The notes under the pieces: generated by a model
Told to the model about the DNA's origin: nothing
Seen by the model: the letters and a program-made list of their open reading frames with translations, nothing else
The model's database searches: none
IMG/VR virus record: IMGVR_UViG_3300009008_000005
Coordinates: 1-64,000 of that record
Reading direction: 5' to 3' (one strand)
Length of the DNA stretch: 64,000 bases
From: a virus
Shown: positions 36,315 through 44,444 of the stretch, piece by piece
Numbering within the stretch: position 1 is the first letter of the stretch
Layout of the letters: every line of letters starts with the position of its first letter
Program-made: the position numbers and the translations under genes

Positions 36315-38567
36315 CTAGCCTCCGTACAAGGCATCTAGCTCATTGTTCATCTTACTATCCGACTTGGGAATCCTACTAGTAGCAGGTCCCTTGCGGTTAT
36401 TTGCTGGGGCTGGAATGGCTCCGGGCGGATTACCACCACCTACTACAAACGAGCCTGACCTGGGAGCTGCCCCTGTGTCACGCTTGTTGTTCCACTCCAT
36501 GGCCTCGTTCTCTTCCCGGAAAGCTTCGGCTCTGAGCTTTCGCATAGCCCGGTCCCTATCAGACACTCCGGGACCTTCCGGAAGGGGCTTGGCATAACCT
36601 GGGAGTTCCACAGGCTCTTGTCGCTGCTGCTCCTGCCTGAGGCGGTCGGCCTCGTTCGGAGTCTGTGCCACAGGTTGTCCGGAGGAATCAGCCAAGACAG
36701 GTTTCGCTCTGTCACCACCCTGTGCTTCGTAGTAGTCCTCACCCGGGGCACGGCCTCCGGTACCTTCACCTATAAGCTTTGACCCCACTACCAGACCTCC
36801 CGCTGTGAGGAGACCAGCACCTATTAGTTTGGGCGCAGCGCCTAAGGCTCTGCTACCAGCAGCCGCCATGCGTCCACCAAGGCCAACAGCCTGTCCGCCT
36901 GGGGAAGGTACGGGCGGTGGGACATTACTTGGAGGTACATTCGGCGGGGGCTTGGCTGCACCACGGCCTATGTTAGCTGCAGGGTTCGCATTCGGTGAAG
37001 CTGTATCATCTACAAAGGTGGCAGTCCTAGGCTGCTTCTTGACTGGGGTTGTAGGTCTTGGGGGAGGATTCGCCGGGTCATACCGAGGAATCCTTGAACT
37101 CTGAGACGGTGGCGTAGCGCTAGGTGGGGGTGGGTTGTCAAAGATCGACTTGGGTGTTCCTTGTACAGGAGTCTTCGACGCAGGTACAGCTCCTGCAGGC
37201 TCCTTCTTAGTCGTCAAGCGCTGCCACATATTCGGTTCTTCCCTACCGTAGCGCTCCTTGTTGCTCCGCCTAATAGCCTCTTCAGAGGGGCCCTTAGACT
37301 TTGCGGGTTTAGTCTTCAGTTGCTTCTTCGTCAGATCTCTACTGACTGCTTCAACTTCTGCCCTTGCCTCTGCGGATAGAGGGACCTTACCTGAGCGATC
37401 CAGAGCTTTCCGCTCCGCTACTGCTTTGGCGATACCGTCAGCGTCAGGCTTTACTTTCGTCCCTGGACCAGGCGTTGGTTTTACGTGACTCGTACCCGAA
37501 CCTAAGTCCGCAGTGCTACTAGCGGCCGATGTTCCCTTGGGACTCTTCGTTGGGTTCGGGGCAGGTGCCCTAGGAACGCCACCTCCGCCACCTCCAGCTC
37601 CTACCCTTACGGGGACTGGGGGGCGCTTCATGGTCTCAGCACCACGTAAGGCATCGTCCCAAAGACCCTTAGCCTTACCCGCTACGTTCTTGACCGCCTG
37701 TACAGGGCTCGAAGATATACCGGATCTCGCAAGCCTAGATACGCCGGGGGCCACCACCATGGATGCGTCCAGAGCTTGCCCAGCTGTTGCACCCAGAGTG
37801 GCGGGCCTCTCCCTGAACTTCTTTACTTGATCGTCAGTTACATTAGGGTCGAGCGCCTGTGCAATCTCCGGAGCGGCGAAGAATGATCTGTCCTGGCCCT
37901 TGAAACCCGGATGGAATGTCCGCTCTTGTCCTGTACGCTTCAGCTTCGCTTTGTACGCCGTGTCCTGCTTAGTGTCGCCGAACTCCTTCTCTCGCATCGT
38001 ATTGACATAACCACCCGGGCCGTCCACGTTCATCCCAGTGGCCCGGATAGGAGCCGTTACAAAATCACGCACAAACTTCTTAGATCGCTTCGCACCCCGG
38101 TCCATAACACGATCGTGGGCTCCAGCTAAGCCGCCACCCTGCGAATGAGCGCTCTCATTGAAGCGCTTCGCACCGGCCCGATTACGTGCCCGCACACGCT
38201 TGAACTTGTCTGCAGCTCCCTGATATGCGCCCTGGACCTTAGACCCGAGATTTTTACCGAGAGCGACCTGCAATCCTGTGGCCTTGGGAGGGGGCGCTTT
38301 ATAGTCCAGCTTTGACTTGAATCCTTTTTGGTGCCAGGGCTGATTCAAAGGAGGGTTCACAGCCTTTGTTGAGTCCTTCGGCCCATAATCAGCTGTGACC
38401 GGGTCCTTGAACGTAGCTGTAGATGACCTTCCGCTGGGTGAGGGCAGTGTCCGCTGGAGCTTTGGATCGACCTTGGTCTTAGGTTTGGGTGCAGTCGTCT
38501 GCCCAAAACCTTTTAGCTGCGGGTCGAAGGCCAGCTTACGTAGGTGCTCCTCTAATCTCTGTCTCAT
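36315..38567 (-). CDS. Long disordered basic/proline-rich protein, 750 aa
   Basis: Most of the chain is low complexity: Lys, Pro, Gly and Ala with many short basic motifs (K-P-K-T-K-V-D-P-K; P-P-P-P-S-A-T-P-P-S; K-S-K-G-P-S-E-E-A). The only clearly hydrophobic stretch is near residues 570-600 (A-A-A-G-S-R-A-L-G-A-A-P-K-L-I-G-A-G-L-L-T-A-G), which could insert in a membrane. Together with the next gene it forms a pair of disordered, positively charged proteins. Proteins of this type in phage structural blocks are often internal virion or ejected proteins. That role is inferred. Confidence 0.75.
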   Translation of the reverse strand: MRQRLEEHLRKLAFDPQLKGFGQTTAPKPKTKVDPKLQRTLPSPSGRSSTATFKDPVTADYGPKDSTKAVNPPLNQPWHQKGFKSKLDYKAPPPKATGLQVALGKNLGSKVQGAYQGAADKFKRVRARNRAGAKRFNESAHSQGGGLAGAHDRVMDRGAKRSKKFVRDFVTAPIRATGMNVDGPGGYVNTMREKEFGDTKQDTAYKAKLKRTGQERTFHPGFKGQDRSFFAAPEIAQALDPNVTDDQVKKFRERPATLGATAGQALDASMVVAPGVSRLARSGISSSPVQAVKNVAGKAKGLWDDALRGAETMKRPPVPVRVGAGGGGGGVPRAPAPNPTKSPKGTSAASSTADLGSGTSHVKPTPGPGTKVKPDADGIAKAVAERKALDRSGKVPLSAEARAEVEAVSRDLTKKQLKTKPAKSKGPSEEAIRRSNKERYGREEPNMWQRLTTKKEPAGAVPASKTPVQGTPKSIFDNPPPPSATPPSQSSRIPRYDPANPPPRPTTPVKKQPRTATFVDDTASPNANPAANIGRGAAKPPPNVPPSNVPPPVPSPGGQAVGLGGRMAAAGSRALGAAPKLIGAGLLTAGGLVVGSKLIGEGTGGRAPGEDYYEAQGGDRAKPVLADSSGQPVAQTPNEADRLRQEQQRQEPVELPGYAKPLPEGPGVSDRDRAMRKLRAEAFREENEAMEWNNKRDTGAAPRSGSFVVGGGNPPGAIPAPANNRKGPATSRIPKSDSKMNNELDALYGG

Positions 38568-39913
38568 GGCCGCCCCATCCTTGGAGGCTTCGGGACCCGG
38601 GTCTTCATGGGCTTAGGCATACCTCGCATCGTATTCCTACGCTGTCCACCTGCTCTGTGCTGACCGATTTGTGTCATTCGACCGGGCTTCGCCAACCCTC
38701 CACGACCTGCGCCTCCGTAAGGGTTGACGTTGCCCTTAGTGTAGCCCGAGAAGTGCAACTTCTTAGGTCCACGCTGGCTTATAGGTAGCGCTGACCTACG
38801 CTTAGCCGCTGCTCCGGCTGCAGCCGCTGACTGCTGGTAGGAAGGTACCTTAGGTTTACTCCTAGGCGACGGGACACGAGGCTTCTTATCATAAACATCT
38901 GCAGAAGCTACAGGCTTACGTGTATCCGTATCTCTGTGCGGACCGAAGGGCTTGTTCGTCTTAGGATCAACCTGCTGGAACGTGGTCTTTGACGTGGTAT
39001 ATTTACCCTTCCACTTAGAACCTTTGGGAGCTTCACCGGGCAGACGCCCAGGATCTGGCTTCGCAGGCAGGCCTCTACCTGTCCTGAACTTTTCAAGCCT
39101 TTTCTGACGAGCACCTGGATATAACTTATCTTCGGCCGTCCCTGCTCGGCCCAGATTCACCCTCATACCTTTGAGGGGGTCCATACCAGTCTTGCCAGTG
39201 ACCGCCAGCCCCTTGTCCATAGTGGCCAAGAATTTCTGGTCCATGGGATCCTTGCTACGCTTCATGAGAGCTGCGCCATGCGCCCTGAAGTCCGCCATGA
39301 ACTTAGCTGGATCTTCTCCCTTATCGATAGCTCCTTGGACCTGAGTCAGTAGGGTGTCTCTAGTTAGTGCCTTATCCGGATTCTTCGCATCCAGCTGCCA
39401 CTGCGCACCTACGCCCGTACCTGTCTCAAAACCCGGCTTCTGGTAGAACCTGGAGTTAGGATCCTTTCTCGCCGCCTCCAGAGGGGAAGGACTGGTCCCA
39501 GAACCACGGAGTACATGTTGCGGTGCTTCTGCTTGTGGTGCGGGTGCAGCAGGCTGCTGGGCATTACCGTCTGGCCACTGGTCATTACCTTCTGGCCAAT
39601 TCTCAAAGAACCTCGGAATCTTCGCTGGTTCCGTCGGAGCAGGAGCCGCTGCTGGGGTTACTTCGGGAGAGGGAGGTCCTCCTTGCCAGCCACCCGTAGG
39701 TCCTGTAGGTGGAGGAGCCGGTACCTGGGTCATGCCTGTAGTCGTGCCACTCAGGTTCTCCTGGGCCTGTGCCCCAGCAGGTTGACCTGCACCCGGGAAC
39801 CAATTCCTAACCCTCGCCATTCCTGCCCGGGCTCTTTCAACAGCAGCTTGTGCGTCCTGGAGCGCTGGAGGCTGGAACGAGGCTGTGAAGCCCTGGGCTA
39901 TCTTCTTTCTCAT
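38564..39913 (-). CDS. Disordered basic protein, 449 aa
   Basis: Rich in Pro, Gly, Lys, Arg and Gln. The first 150 residues are Pro/Ala/Gln-rich (A-P-A-P-Q-A-E-A-P-Q). The middle has one predicted helical domain (A-I-D-K-G-E-D-P-A-K-F-M-A-D-F-R-A-H-G-A), and the end is highly basic (R-T-I-.. type strings; P-K-P-M-K-T-R-V-P-K-P-P-R-M-G-R-P). SD AGGAG precedes the ATG. It overlaps the 750-aa gene by 4 bp. A DNA-binding internal virion protein is possible but unproven. Confidence 0.75.
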   Translation of the reverse strand: MRKKIAQGFTASFQPPALQDAQAAVERARAGMARVRNWFPGAGQPAGAQAQENLSGTTTGMTQVPAPPPTGPTGGWQGGPPSPEVTPAAAPAPTEPAKIPRFFENWPEGNDQWPDGNAQQPAAPAPQAEAPQHVLRGSGTSPSPLEAARKDPNSRFYQKPGFETGTGVGAQWQLDAKNPDKALTRDTLLTQVQGAIDKGEDPAKFMADFRAHGAALMKRSKDPMDQKFLATMDKGLAVTGKTGMDPLKGMRVNLGRAGTAEDKLYPGARQKRLEKFRTGRGLPAKPDPGRLPGEAPKGSKWKGKYTTSKTTFQQVDPKTNKPFGPHRDTDTRKPVASADVYDKKPRVPSPRSKPKVPSYQQSAAAAGAAAKRRSALPISQRGPKKLHFSGYTKGNVNPYGGAGRGGLAKPGRMTQIGQHRAGGQRRNTMRGMPKPMKTRVPKPPRMGRP

Positions 39914-41451
39914 GGGAGGTCACTCCTATTCGCATCGACGGTAGCTATGCGGAGAATTCCAAAGGTGTCGTCTGTGTCCAGGTCCAGGGTGGCGAACAAG
40001 TCGAAGGTGGCTGCGTCGGGCGTCGTAAACGTCCTACGAATAGAAGTCCCCTCGATTGCAACGACGATCTCTACCTCTCGCAGAAGCTCTACCTCCAGGA
40101 AACCACGAGCATCAGAGGTGGCCAGGATATTCCTGCCCATGACGCCCAGGGTATCCCCAGAGGATCCTGTAACCGTGAACGGGGTGAAGTTATTGGAGAT
40201 GCAAAGGGTGACACTCTGGATGGGTTGACCTCGTAGGTCTACGAAACGGGCTGACATTGTGGTCAACTGCTCGTCGGTTACGTACTCCTCTACGTCGAAC
40301 TGCGGAACGACTACACCTGTGACGAGGGTGTAGGAGTTCGTGAATAGGGAGCTACCTTCGTCCTCAACGCCGACCCGGAAGTTGTTGTATGTGAAGACCT
40401 CGGTCCCCCGCCGAAGGGTTACCACATAGTCACCGGGGGCTAGAGGGACGCTGAAAGCTCCTGTGATATCTGTGATCTCCTGGGTTACGAACTCACCCGT
40501 GGACTTCACCACAGAGGCCGTAACTCCGACGAAGGGACTTGTGTCCGCATCATCATCTACGACTACGAAGGTCGCAATGGGCTGGTCATAAGGCTCGTAG
40601 ACCCAGATGTCCTCAAGGGGACCTACAGCACCAACGCTGGAGCTGTACCAGAACAGAAGATAGTTCCCTTCAGCTAGCTTGATCGGGTACGTAGTCTGGA
40701 AGAAGCCCTCATCATCCGATACGGCTGCGGGAGAGTCCAGGACTGCCGGTGTATAAGTTCCAGCGGTCAGGAAGAGTGTAGCCAGGTCTGCGCCAACCAG
40801 GACGATCTGGCTACCCTCAGAGCTAGAATCTGAGTAGAACTTGATGGCCCCGCCTGCATTCACAGCCCTGCCGTCGATGATGGACAGGTTGATGGACTCC
40901 ACCACTTCGAACAGGTTTGCGTGTACGCCAGCAGCGATATTTACAGCCTGCGCAGCGCCTCCGTCGAAAGCCACGGTGAATGCTACGGGAACCGCTATAG
41001 GGAACACTACGGGAGCGGTTCCTGTCACCTCTGCCCTTGTGGGAGGCACCACACATTCCGTTACTACTGCGCCGTCTTGGTCAAGGATGTAGAGGAAATT
41101 GATAGCGTCCGCAGGCTCTGAGCCCAGAGCTATGTAACCTGGGATCTCAGGCTGAAGTTCTGCCTGAGGGGTAGCCTCTACCACAATCTCGTCGGTGCTA
41201 ACGACCACAGCGGTATCATCATCATACCAGTGTCCATAGTAGGTCCCAACCTCATCGAATGTGTAGGCCTCATCGGTCTGGTACAGGACTCCAATAGCTG
41301 CAGGGACTGCTAGAGGGTTCACGTCGATGGTGTCGAGGAGAGTTCCCTCATCATCATACAGACGGAACTCTACAGGCCCTACGAGTACGCCAATGTTGGC
41401 TGTAAAAAGCTTAGCCTCGTCCAGCTTCACTCTGTATGCAGTATCGCTCAT
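39910..41451 (-). CDS. Beta-rich structural protein with Ig-like domains, 513 aa
   Basis: Several Ig/fibronectin-like segments are visible. One at about 285-345 has the form of a carboxypeptidase regulatory domain (I-T-D-I-T-G-A-F-S-V-P-L-A-P-G-D-Y-V-V-T-L). The N-terminus (D-E-V-G-T-Y-Y-G-H-W-Y-D-D) resembles Ig domains of phage tail and head proteins. No catalytic motif. It lies between disordered proteins and the sigma factor. Likely a virion decoration or tail protein. Confidence 0.75.
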   Translation of the reverse strand: MSDTAYRVKLDEAKLFTANIGVLVGPVEFRLYDDEGTLLDTIDVNPLAVPAAIGVLYQTDEAYTFDEVGTYYGHWYDDDTAVVVSTDEIVVEATPQAELQPEIPGYIALGSEPADAINFLYILDQDGAVVTECVVPPTRAEVTGTAPVVFPIAVPVAFTVAFDGGAAQAVNIAAGVHANLFEVVESINLSIIDGRAVNAGGAIKFYSDSSSEGSQIVLVGADLATLFLTAGTYTPAVLDSPAAVSDDEGFFQTTYPIKLAEGNYLLFWYSSSVGAVGPLEDIWVYEPYDQPIATFVVVDDDADTSPFVGVTASVVKSTGEFVTQEITDITGAFSVPLAPGDYVVTLRRGTEVFTYNNFRVGVEDEGSSLFTNSYTLVTGVVVPQFDVEEYVTDEQLTTMSARFVDLRGQPIQSVTLCISNNFTPFTVTGSSGDTLGVMGRNILATSDARGFLEVELLREVEIVVAIEGTSIRRTFTTPDAATFDLFATLDLDTDDTFGILRIATVDANRSDLP

Positions 41452-41452
41452 A

Positions 41453-41653
41453 TCAATCCTCTTCCAGGAAGACGGACAGGTCGGAGTCGATGTGATTCTC
41501 CATGTTAGGGAGCAGCGTATTCATCGAACCTACTGCGCCCTTGAGCTTCAACTCCTTCAAGAAATCCCGCTCTCTGGTGGCCTTCTCTTCCTCTACATCC
41601 AACCACTCGTCCAGGATGTCTCGTAGCTCCTCAAGCTTTTCCTTAGTTGCCAC
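41453..41653 (-). CDS. Small helical protein, 66 aa
   Basis: GTG start at 41653, inside the end of the sigma factor gene (11-bp overlap). Two charged helices (K-E-K-L-E-E-L-R-D-I-L-D-E-W and E-E-E-K-A-T-R-E-R-D-F-L-K-E-L) suggest a coiled coil. Being coupled to a sigma gene, it could be a partner of the sigma factor, though it equally fits a small structural protein. Confidence 0.65.
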   Translation of the reverse strand: MATKEKLEELRDILDEWLDVEEEKATRERDFLKELKLKGAVGSMNTLLPNMENHIDSDLSVFLEED

Positions 41654-42491
41654 TAGCTATACCTGCCCGCTTCAAATGCTCGCCTAGCTGTGAGGCTACG
41701 TTCTTCCTGATACGGTAGATCTTATGGGTAGTCATGCCCGTCTTCTTTGAGATCACCTTCACGTCCGTAGTCCTGGGTCTCCCTAGGCCTGTTAGGTAAC
41801 GGTATACCTCCTGCTCGTCCTCCTTCAGCTCGTACAGAAACAGCTTCATGATCTCCATCTCCTTAGGAGGAGAGACCGCTGTAGGATCAGATTCAAACTG
41901 AGATGTGGTGAGGTCCTTCCGAAGCTCTGTGCGAAGGAGTGTTACCTGCTTCACTGGCCACTTCAAACCATGAGCCAGTTCCCCATCCGTGGGTAGCCGA
42001 CCCAGCTTATCTGTGAGGCGCTGCCTCTTCATCTCGTAGGTGCGGATCTTGTCGATCCTCTCCTCCGGGATGCGGGCTGCATTCTGGTAGGTCTTGATGT
42101 ACCTTCCTGTCTTCCGCATATACCACGTAGCGAAGGTGGACAGACTCGCACCCTTTGCTGGATCGTAACGCTTCAAGCCCTCGATCAGATGCTTGGTGAA
42201 CTCTGTCCGTATCGCCTCTGGAGGAAGCTGTACGTTCCCGATGTACTCGTTGGCTGCTCTGTTGATAAGTGGTTGGAAGGACTCGACCAGGGGTCGCATG
42301 TCTTCAGGGCGCTCTCCGCTAGTCTTCCACTTGAGCCAGAGAGCCATCTCCCTCTGGCGGCTCTTCTGTAGCGGGGCCTTTTCGGGCTTCTTCTCCTCTA
42401 CATCTTCGGTACGAGTATGGCCCTTGACCAGGACCTTCTTCCCGTCCTCCGTACGATAGTACGGCTTTACTGGAACCTTACGAGTAGCCAT
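41643..42491 (-). CDS. Phage sigma factor of the sigma70 group
   Basis: A 282-aa transcription initiation factor. Region 2-like: L-V-E-S-F-Q-P-L-I-N-R-A-A-N-E-Y then F-T-K-H-L-I-E-G-L-K-R-Y-D-P-A-K-G-A-S-L-S-T-F-A-T-W-Y-M-R, with the classical F-x-T-x-A-x-W-x-x-R signature. Region 3-like: I-P-E-E-R-I-D-K-I, G-R-L-P-T-D-G-E-L-A. Region 4-like: L-K-E-D-E-Q-E-V-Y-R-Y-L-T-G followed by an HTH (T-D-V-K-V-I-S-K-K-T-G-M-T-T-H-K-I). It would direct host RNA polymerase to phage promoters, perhaps late ones. The leading 60 residues are basic and lack a sigma counterpart. Confidence 0.88.
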   Translation of the reverse strand: MATRKVPVKPYYRTEDGKKVLVKGHTRTEDVEEKKPEKAPLQKSRQREMALWLKWKTSGERPEDMRPLVESFQPLINRAANEYIGNVQLPPEAIRTEFTKHLIEGLKRYDPAKGASLSTFATWYMRKTGRYIKTYQNAARIPEERIDKIRTYEMKRQRLTDKLGRLPTDGELAHGLKWPVKQVTLLRTELRKDLTTSQFESDPTAVSPPKEMEIMKLFLYELKEDEQEVYRYLTGLGRPRTTDVKVISKKTGMTTHKIYRIRKNVASQLGEHLKRAGIASGN

Positions 42492-42493
42492 AT

Positions 42494-43057
42494 CTAGGCC
42501 CCCGGAATCTTCAGCTTGCGAAGACCTGAGTATATGCCATAGCGGAAGCCTGCTGTCTTCTCCATGTTCTCGAAGATCCCGTGCTTGACGGGGTTCTTGA
42601 ACCCCATCTTGTTTCCGAGCTTCCTGCTGCCTTTATTCGTGTGGACGTACTGCCACTTCCAGCGCTTCACTTCAGGGTGCTTCTTCATAAGGAAGGAAAC
42701 GGCTTTCTCACCAAGACCCTGCCTACGGTATTTCGGCGAAATACCTACGCCAACGAAAGCGGATTTGCTGGAATAAACCTTCTGCTTCTTGTAAGGCCTC
42801 GTAAGCTCTACGAAGCCCATCCACTTCCCTCCATCATATAACCCGTAACCCGTCCGGGCACCTTTAGGTGGGGCTGGGATCGTACCATGACCTGGGAAGT
42901 TTCCTGACTTTACCTTTAGGGCGGAAGCTTTCTTCCTGTCATAGGGGCCTATGCGAATCACGTAAAGTCCTCCGTTCTCAGGCTCTATTATGCAAAACAG
43001 TTCAGTGGGTTGTCCACAAAACTCCCAGACTTCCCGGTAGAAGAACTTCGGACCCAT
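42494..43057 (-). CDS. GNAT N-acetyltransferase
   Basis: About 187 aa from ATG 43057. The frame stays open to 43390, but that extension is antisense to a rightward gene (43077) and a terminator, so the shorter start is preferred. Motif A is V-G-V-G-I-S-P-K-Y-R-R-Q-G-L-G-E-K-A, the acetyl-CoA binding signature. C-terminal G-N-K-M-G-F and a nearby H-T-N-K-G-S-R-K fit the fold. The substrate is unknown; it could modify a host or phage protein. A perfect palindrome copy encodes the G-I-S-P-K-Y part of motif A. It is the first gene of the leftward block and precedes the sigma gene. Confidence 0.82.
   Translation of the reverse strand: MGPKFFYREVWEFCGQPTELFCIIEPENGGLYVIRIGPYDRKKASALKVKSGNFPGHGTIPAPPKGARTGYGLYDGGKWMGFVELTRPYKKQKVYSSKSAFVGVGISPKYRRQGLGEKAVSFLMKKHPEVKRWKWQYVHTNKGSRKLGNKMGFKNPVKHGIFENMEKTAGFRYGIYSGLRKLKIPGA
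42727..42745 (-). repeat. Palindrome copy 5, inside the acetyltransferase motif A
   Basis: Perfect GGTATTTC-GGC-GAAATACC. It encodes G-I-S-P-K-Y, in a different frame from copies 3 and 4. Confidence 0.75.
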
Positions 43058-43076
43058 CCATACCAAGGAGGAAAGT

Positions 43077-43265
43077 ATGGAAGATTTCAAGATGCCGAAG
43101 AATGGCTTTGTGCTTGTAGTAACGCCGGAAGGTGTACGCACCAGCTGCCGTGGGCACCTGGGGCAGGCATGCAAAAGGAAGCTCCTAGGGAAGCATATTC
43201 CCAACTCCAGGGCCTTCTCCCATGAGGTGTCGAAGCGAGTCGACAACAGGAGCTTCAGGAAGTAG
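43077..43265 (+). CDS. Small basic protein, 62 aa (cassette 1)
   Basis: SD AAGGAGG lies seven bases before the ATG. The protein is basic (R-G-H-L-G-Q-A-C-K-R-K-L-L-G-K-H), with two cysteines. A terminator follows at 43285. It lies between a leftward operon and two other rightward cassettes. Not recognised. Confidence 0.75.
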   Translation: MEDFKMPKNGFVLVVTPEGVRTSCRGHLGQACKRKLLGKHIPNSRAFSHEVSKRVDNRSFRK

Positions 43266-43284
43266 CCCAGAGGACCTAATGGAG

Positions 43285-43309
43285 AACCAGGCTGCGGCCT
43301 GGTTTTCTT
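43285..43309 (+). terminator. Terminator of cassette 1
   Basis: AACCAGGC-TGCG-GCCTGGTT followed by TTCTT. Same TGCG loop as the terminators at 14369 and 43809. Confidence 0.85.
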
Positions 43310-43321
43310 ACCCCCTGAAAA

Positions 43322-43365
43322 GTGCAAAAAACGGCCCACTACCTGAGATAAGAATAGTGAACCCC
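43322..43365 (+). promoter_or_regulatory. Promoter/leader of cassette 2, duplicated at 43848
   Basis: GTGCAAAAA (43322-43330), then a 21-base block (43345-43365) containing TAAGAAT as a likely -10, then an SD region with GTAC repeats flanking GGAGG. The same order and sequence occur before cassette 3. The -35 is not classical, so recognition by the phage sigma factor is possible. Confidence 0.65.
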
Positions 43366-43388
43366 AACCACGTACTAGGAGGTACATC

Positions 43389-43784
43389 ATGGGTGACCAG
43401 ACGAAAAAGGCGAAGATCTATGAGGCGAAGCGCTCCTGCCGGATCGACATCCAGCTGCAGAAGGGCATCATGAAGCTGGCCCGCAAGGCGCTCACCGTGG
43501 ACTTCAAGATCTGGCGGGCGTCTCGCAAGGCGCAGCGCAAGGGCGAGATCTTCGAGGCGAAGGGCAAGACCGCCGAGGCGGCGGCTCTGGCGACGGCGAC
43601 CGAGAAGGCCACCGAGGAGATCAAGGCCAAGGTCGACGAGAAGTTCGCTGCGAAGCGGGCGAAGCTCGACGAGAAGGTGGCGAAGGCCCGGGGGAAGATG
43701 GACGAGAAGATCGCCAAGATCATGACCGTCAAGGAGGAGACTCCGGCCCCGACCCTCGTCCCGGACCCCGAGCCCGCCAAGTAG
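43389..43784 (+). CDS. Lys/Ala-rich basic helical protein, 131 aa (cassette 2)
   Basis: ATG follows AGGAGG by seven bases. The protein is helical, rich in Ala, Lys and Glu (K-A-K-V-D-E-K-F-A-A-K-R-A-K-L-D-E-K), with a Pro-rich end (P-A-P-T-L-V-P-D-P-E-P-A-K), resembling histone-H1-like or coiled-coil nucleoid proteins. Codons end overwhelmingly in G or C, unlike the neighbouring genes. This may reflect high expression or a different origin. It has its own promoter and terminator. A DNA-associated, highly made protein is a reasonable guess. Confidence 0.8.
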   Translation: MGDQTKKAKIYEAKRSCRIDIQLQKGIMKLARKALTVDFKIWRASRKAQRKGEIFEAKGKTAEAAALATATEKATEEIKAKVDEKFAAKRAKLDEKVAKARGKMDEKIAKIMTVKEETPAPTLVPDPEPAK

Positions 43785-43808
43785 AGCGGTTCGACGAGAG
43801 ACACGATT

Positions 43809-43846
43809 GGGACAGGGGGCTGCGGCCCCCGTCCCCGTGTCTTCTT
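43809..43846 (+). terminator. Terminator of cassette 2
   Basis: GGGAC-A-GGGGGC, TGCG loop, GCCCCC-GTCCC, then a T/C-rich tail (GTGTCTTCTT). One bulged A. Confidence 0.8.
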
Positions 43847-43847
43847 A

Positions 43848-43890
43848 GTGCAAAAACTAGCCAAAAAAAGAGATAAGAATAGTGAACCCC
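43848..43890 (+). promoter_or_regulatory. Promoter/leader of cassette 3, duplicate of 43322-43365
   Basis: GTGCAAAAA at 43848-43856 and a 21-base block at 43870-43890 identical to cassette 2, with a spacer one base shorter. Downstream GTACC-TGGA-GGTAC could fold over part of the SD. Confidence 0.65.
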
Positions 43891-43911
43891 TAGCGTACCT
43901 GGAGGTACATC

Positions 43912-44388
43912 ATGAAAGAGTCAACGAAAAATTTCTGGAATGGCGTTGGTAGCGTCCTGGGCGGAGCCCTCAGCATGGCAGCTAAGGTCAACCGTGAGGT
44001 CGGTCGGCAGGAAGGGATGCGGACCGTCCGCAACACCCACACCACCGTCCACCACACCACTCCCGTGATCGAGCAGCGCACCGTCATCGTGGGTGGTGGC
44101 CTGGGCTCTGACCTGGCCATGATCATGCAGGCCCGCCAGGACAACATGCGGTCCATCGGCCGGATGTGGGAGGACTCCTGGAGCCACGACTCCGCCCGCC
44201 ACCTGATGCGGGATTCGGCCACCGACCTCAAGGCCCTCCTGCAGAGCCGCCCCGAGTGCAACGCTCTTCTGGCCACCATCAAGGTGCAGGAGATGGATGC
44301 GCTGATCGAGGGTTACGAATCGGCGGGTGGTGACTGGAGCCACGAGAAGCAGTCGCTGCGTCGGTTGTACGAGCGCTGCCACCGGTAG
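43912..44388 (+). CDS. Unknown protein, 158 aa (cassette 3)
   Basis: SD GGAGG upstream. The N-terminus has an amphipathic or membrane-seeking helix (F-W-N-G-V-G-S-V-L-G-G-A-L-S-M-A-A-K-V). Next comes a Thr/His/Val region (T-H-T-T-V-H-H-T-T-P-V). The C-terminal 90 residues are helical with D-L-K-A-L-L-Q-S-R-P-E-C-N-A-L-L. Codon use is G/C-ending, like cassette 2. Not recognised. The matched control regions suggest co-expression with cassette 2 at a high level. Confidence 0.8.
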   Translation: MKESTKNFWNGVGSVLGGALSMAAKVNREVGRQEGMRTVRNTHTTVHHTTPVIEQRTVIVGGGLGSDLAMIMQARQDNMRSIGRMWEDSWSHDSARHLMRDSATDLKALLQSRPECNALLATIKVQEMDALIEGYESAGGDWSHEKQSLRRLYERCHR

Positions 44389-44401
44389 AGAGGGACCCGG
44401 G

Positions 44402-44441
44402 TGGGGAACGGGGGTGGGCGAAAGCCCTTCCCCCTTCCCTT
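44402..44441. terminator. Strong GNRA-loop terminator between convergent genes
   Basis: GGGGAACGGGGGTGGGC, GAAA loop, then GCCCTTCCCCCTTCCC and TTT. One mismatch and one bulge. It ends cassette 3 and lies right at the end of the leftward 44445 gene, so it can serve both directions. Confidence 0.8.
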
Positions 44442-44444
44442 TAC

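Noticed and set aside
43058-43390. N-terminal extension of the acetyltransferase
   Set aside because: It is antisense to a gene with a strong SD and to a terminator, and the extension has no domain-like character.
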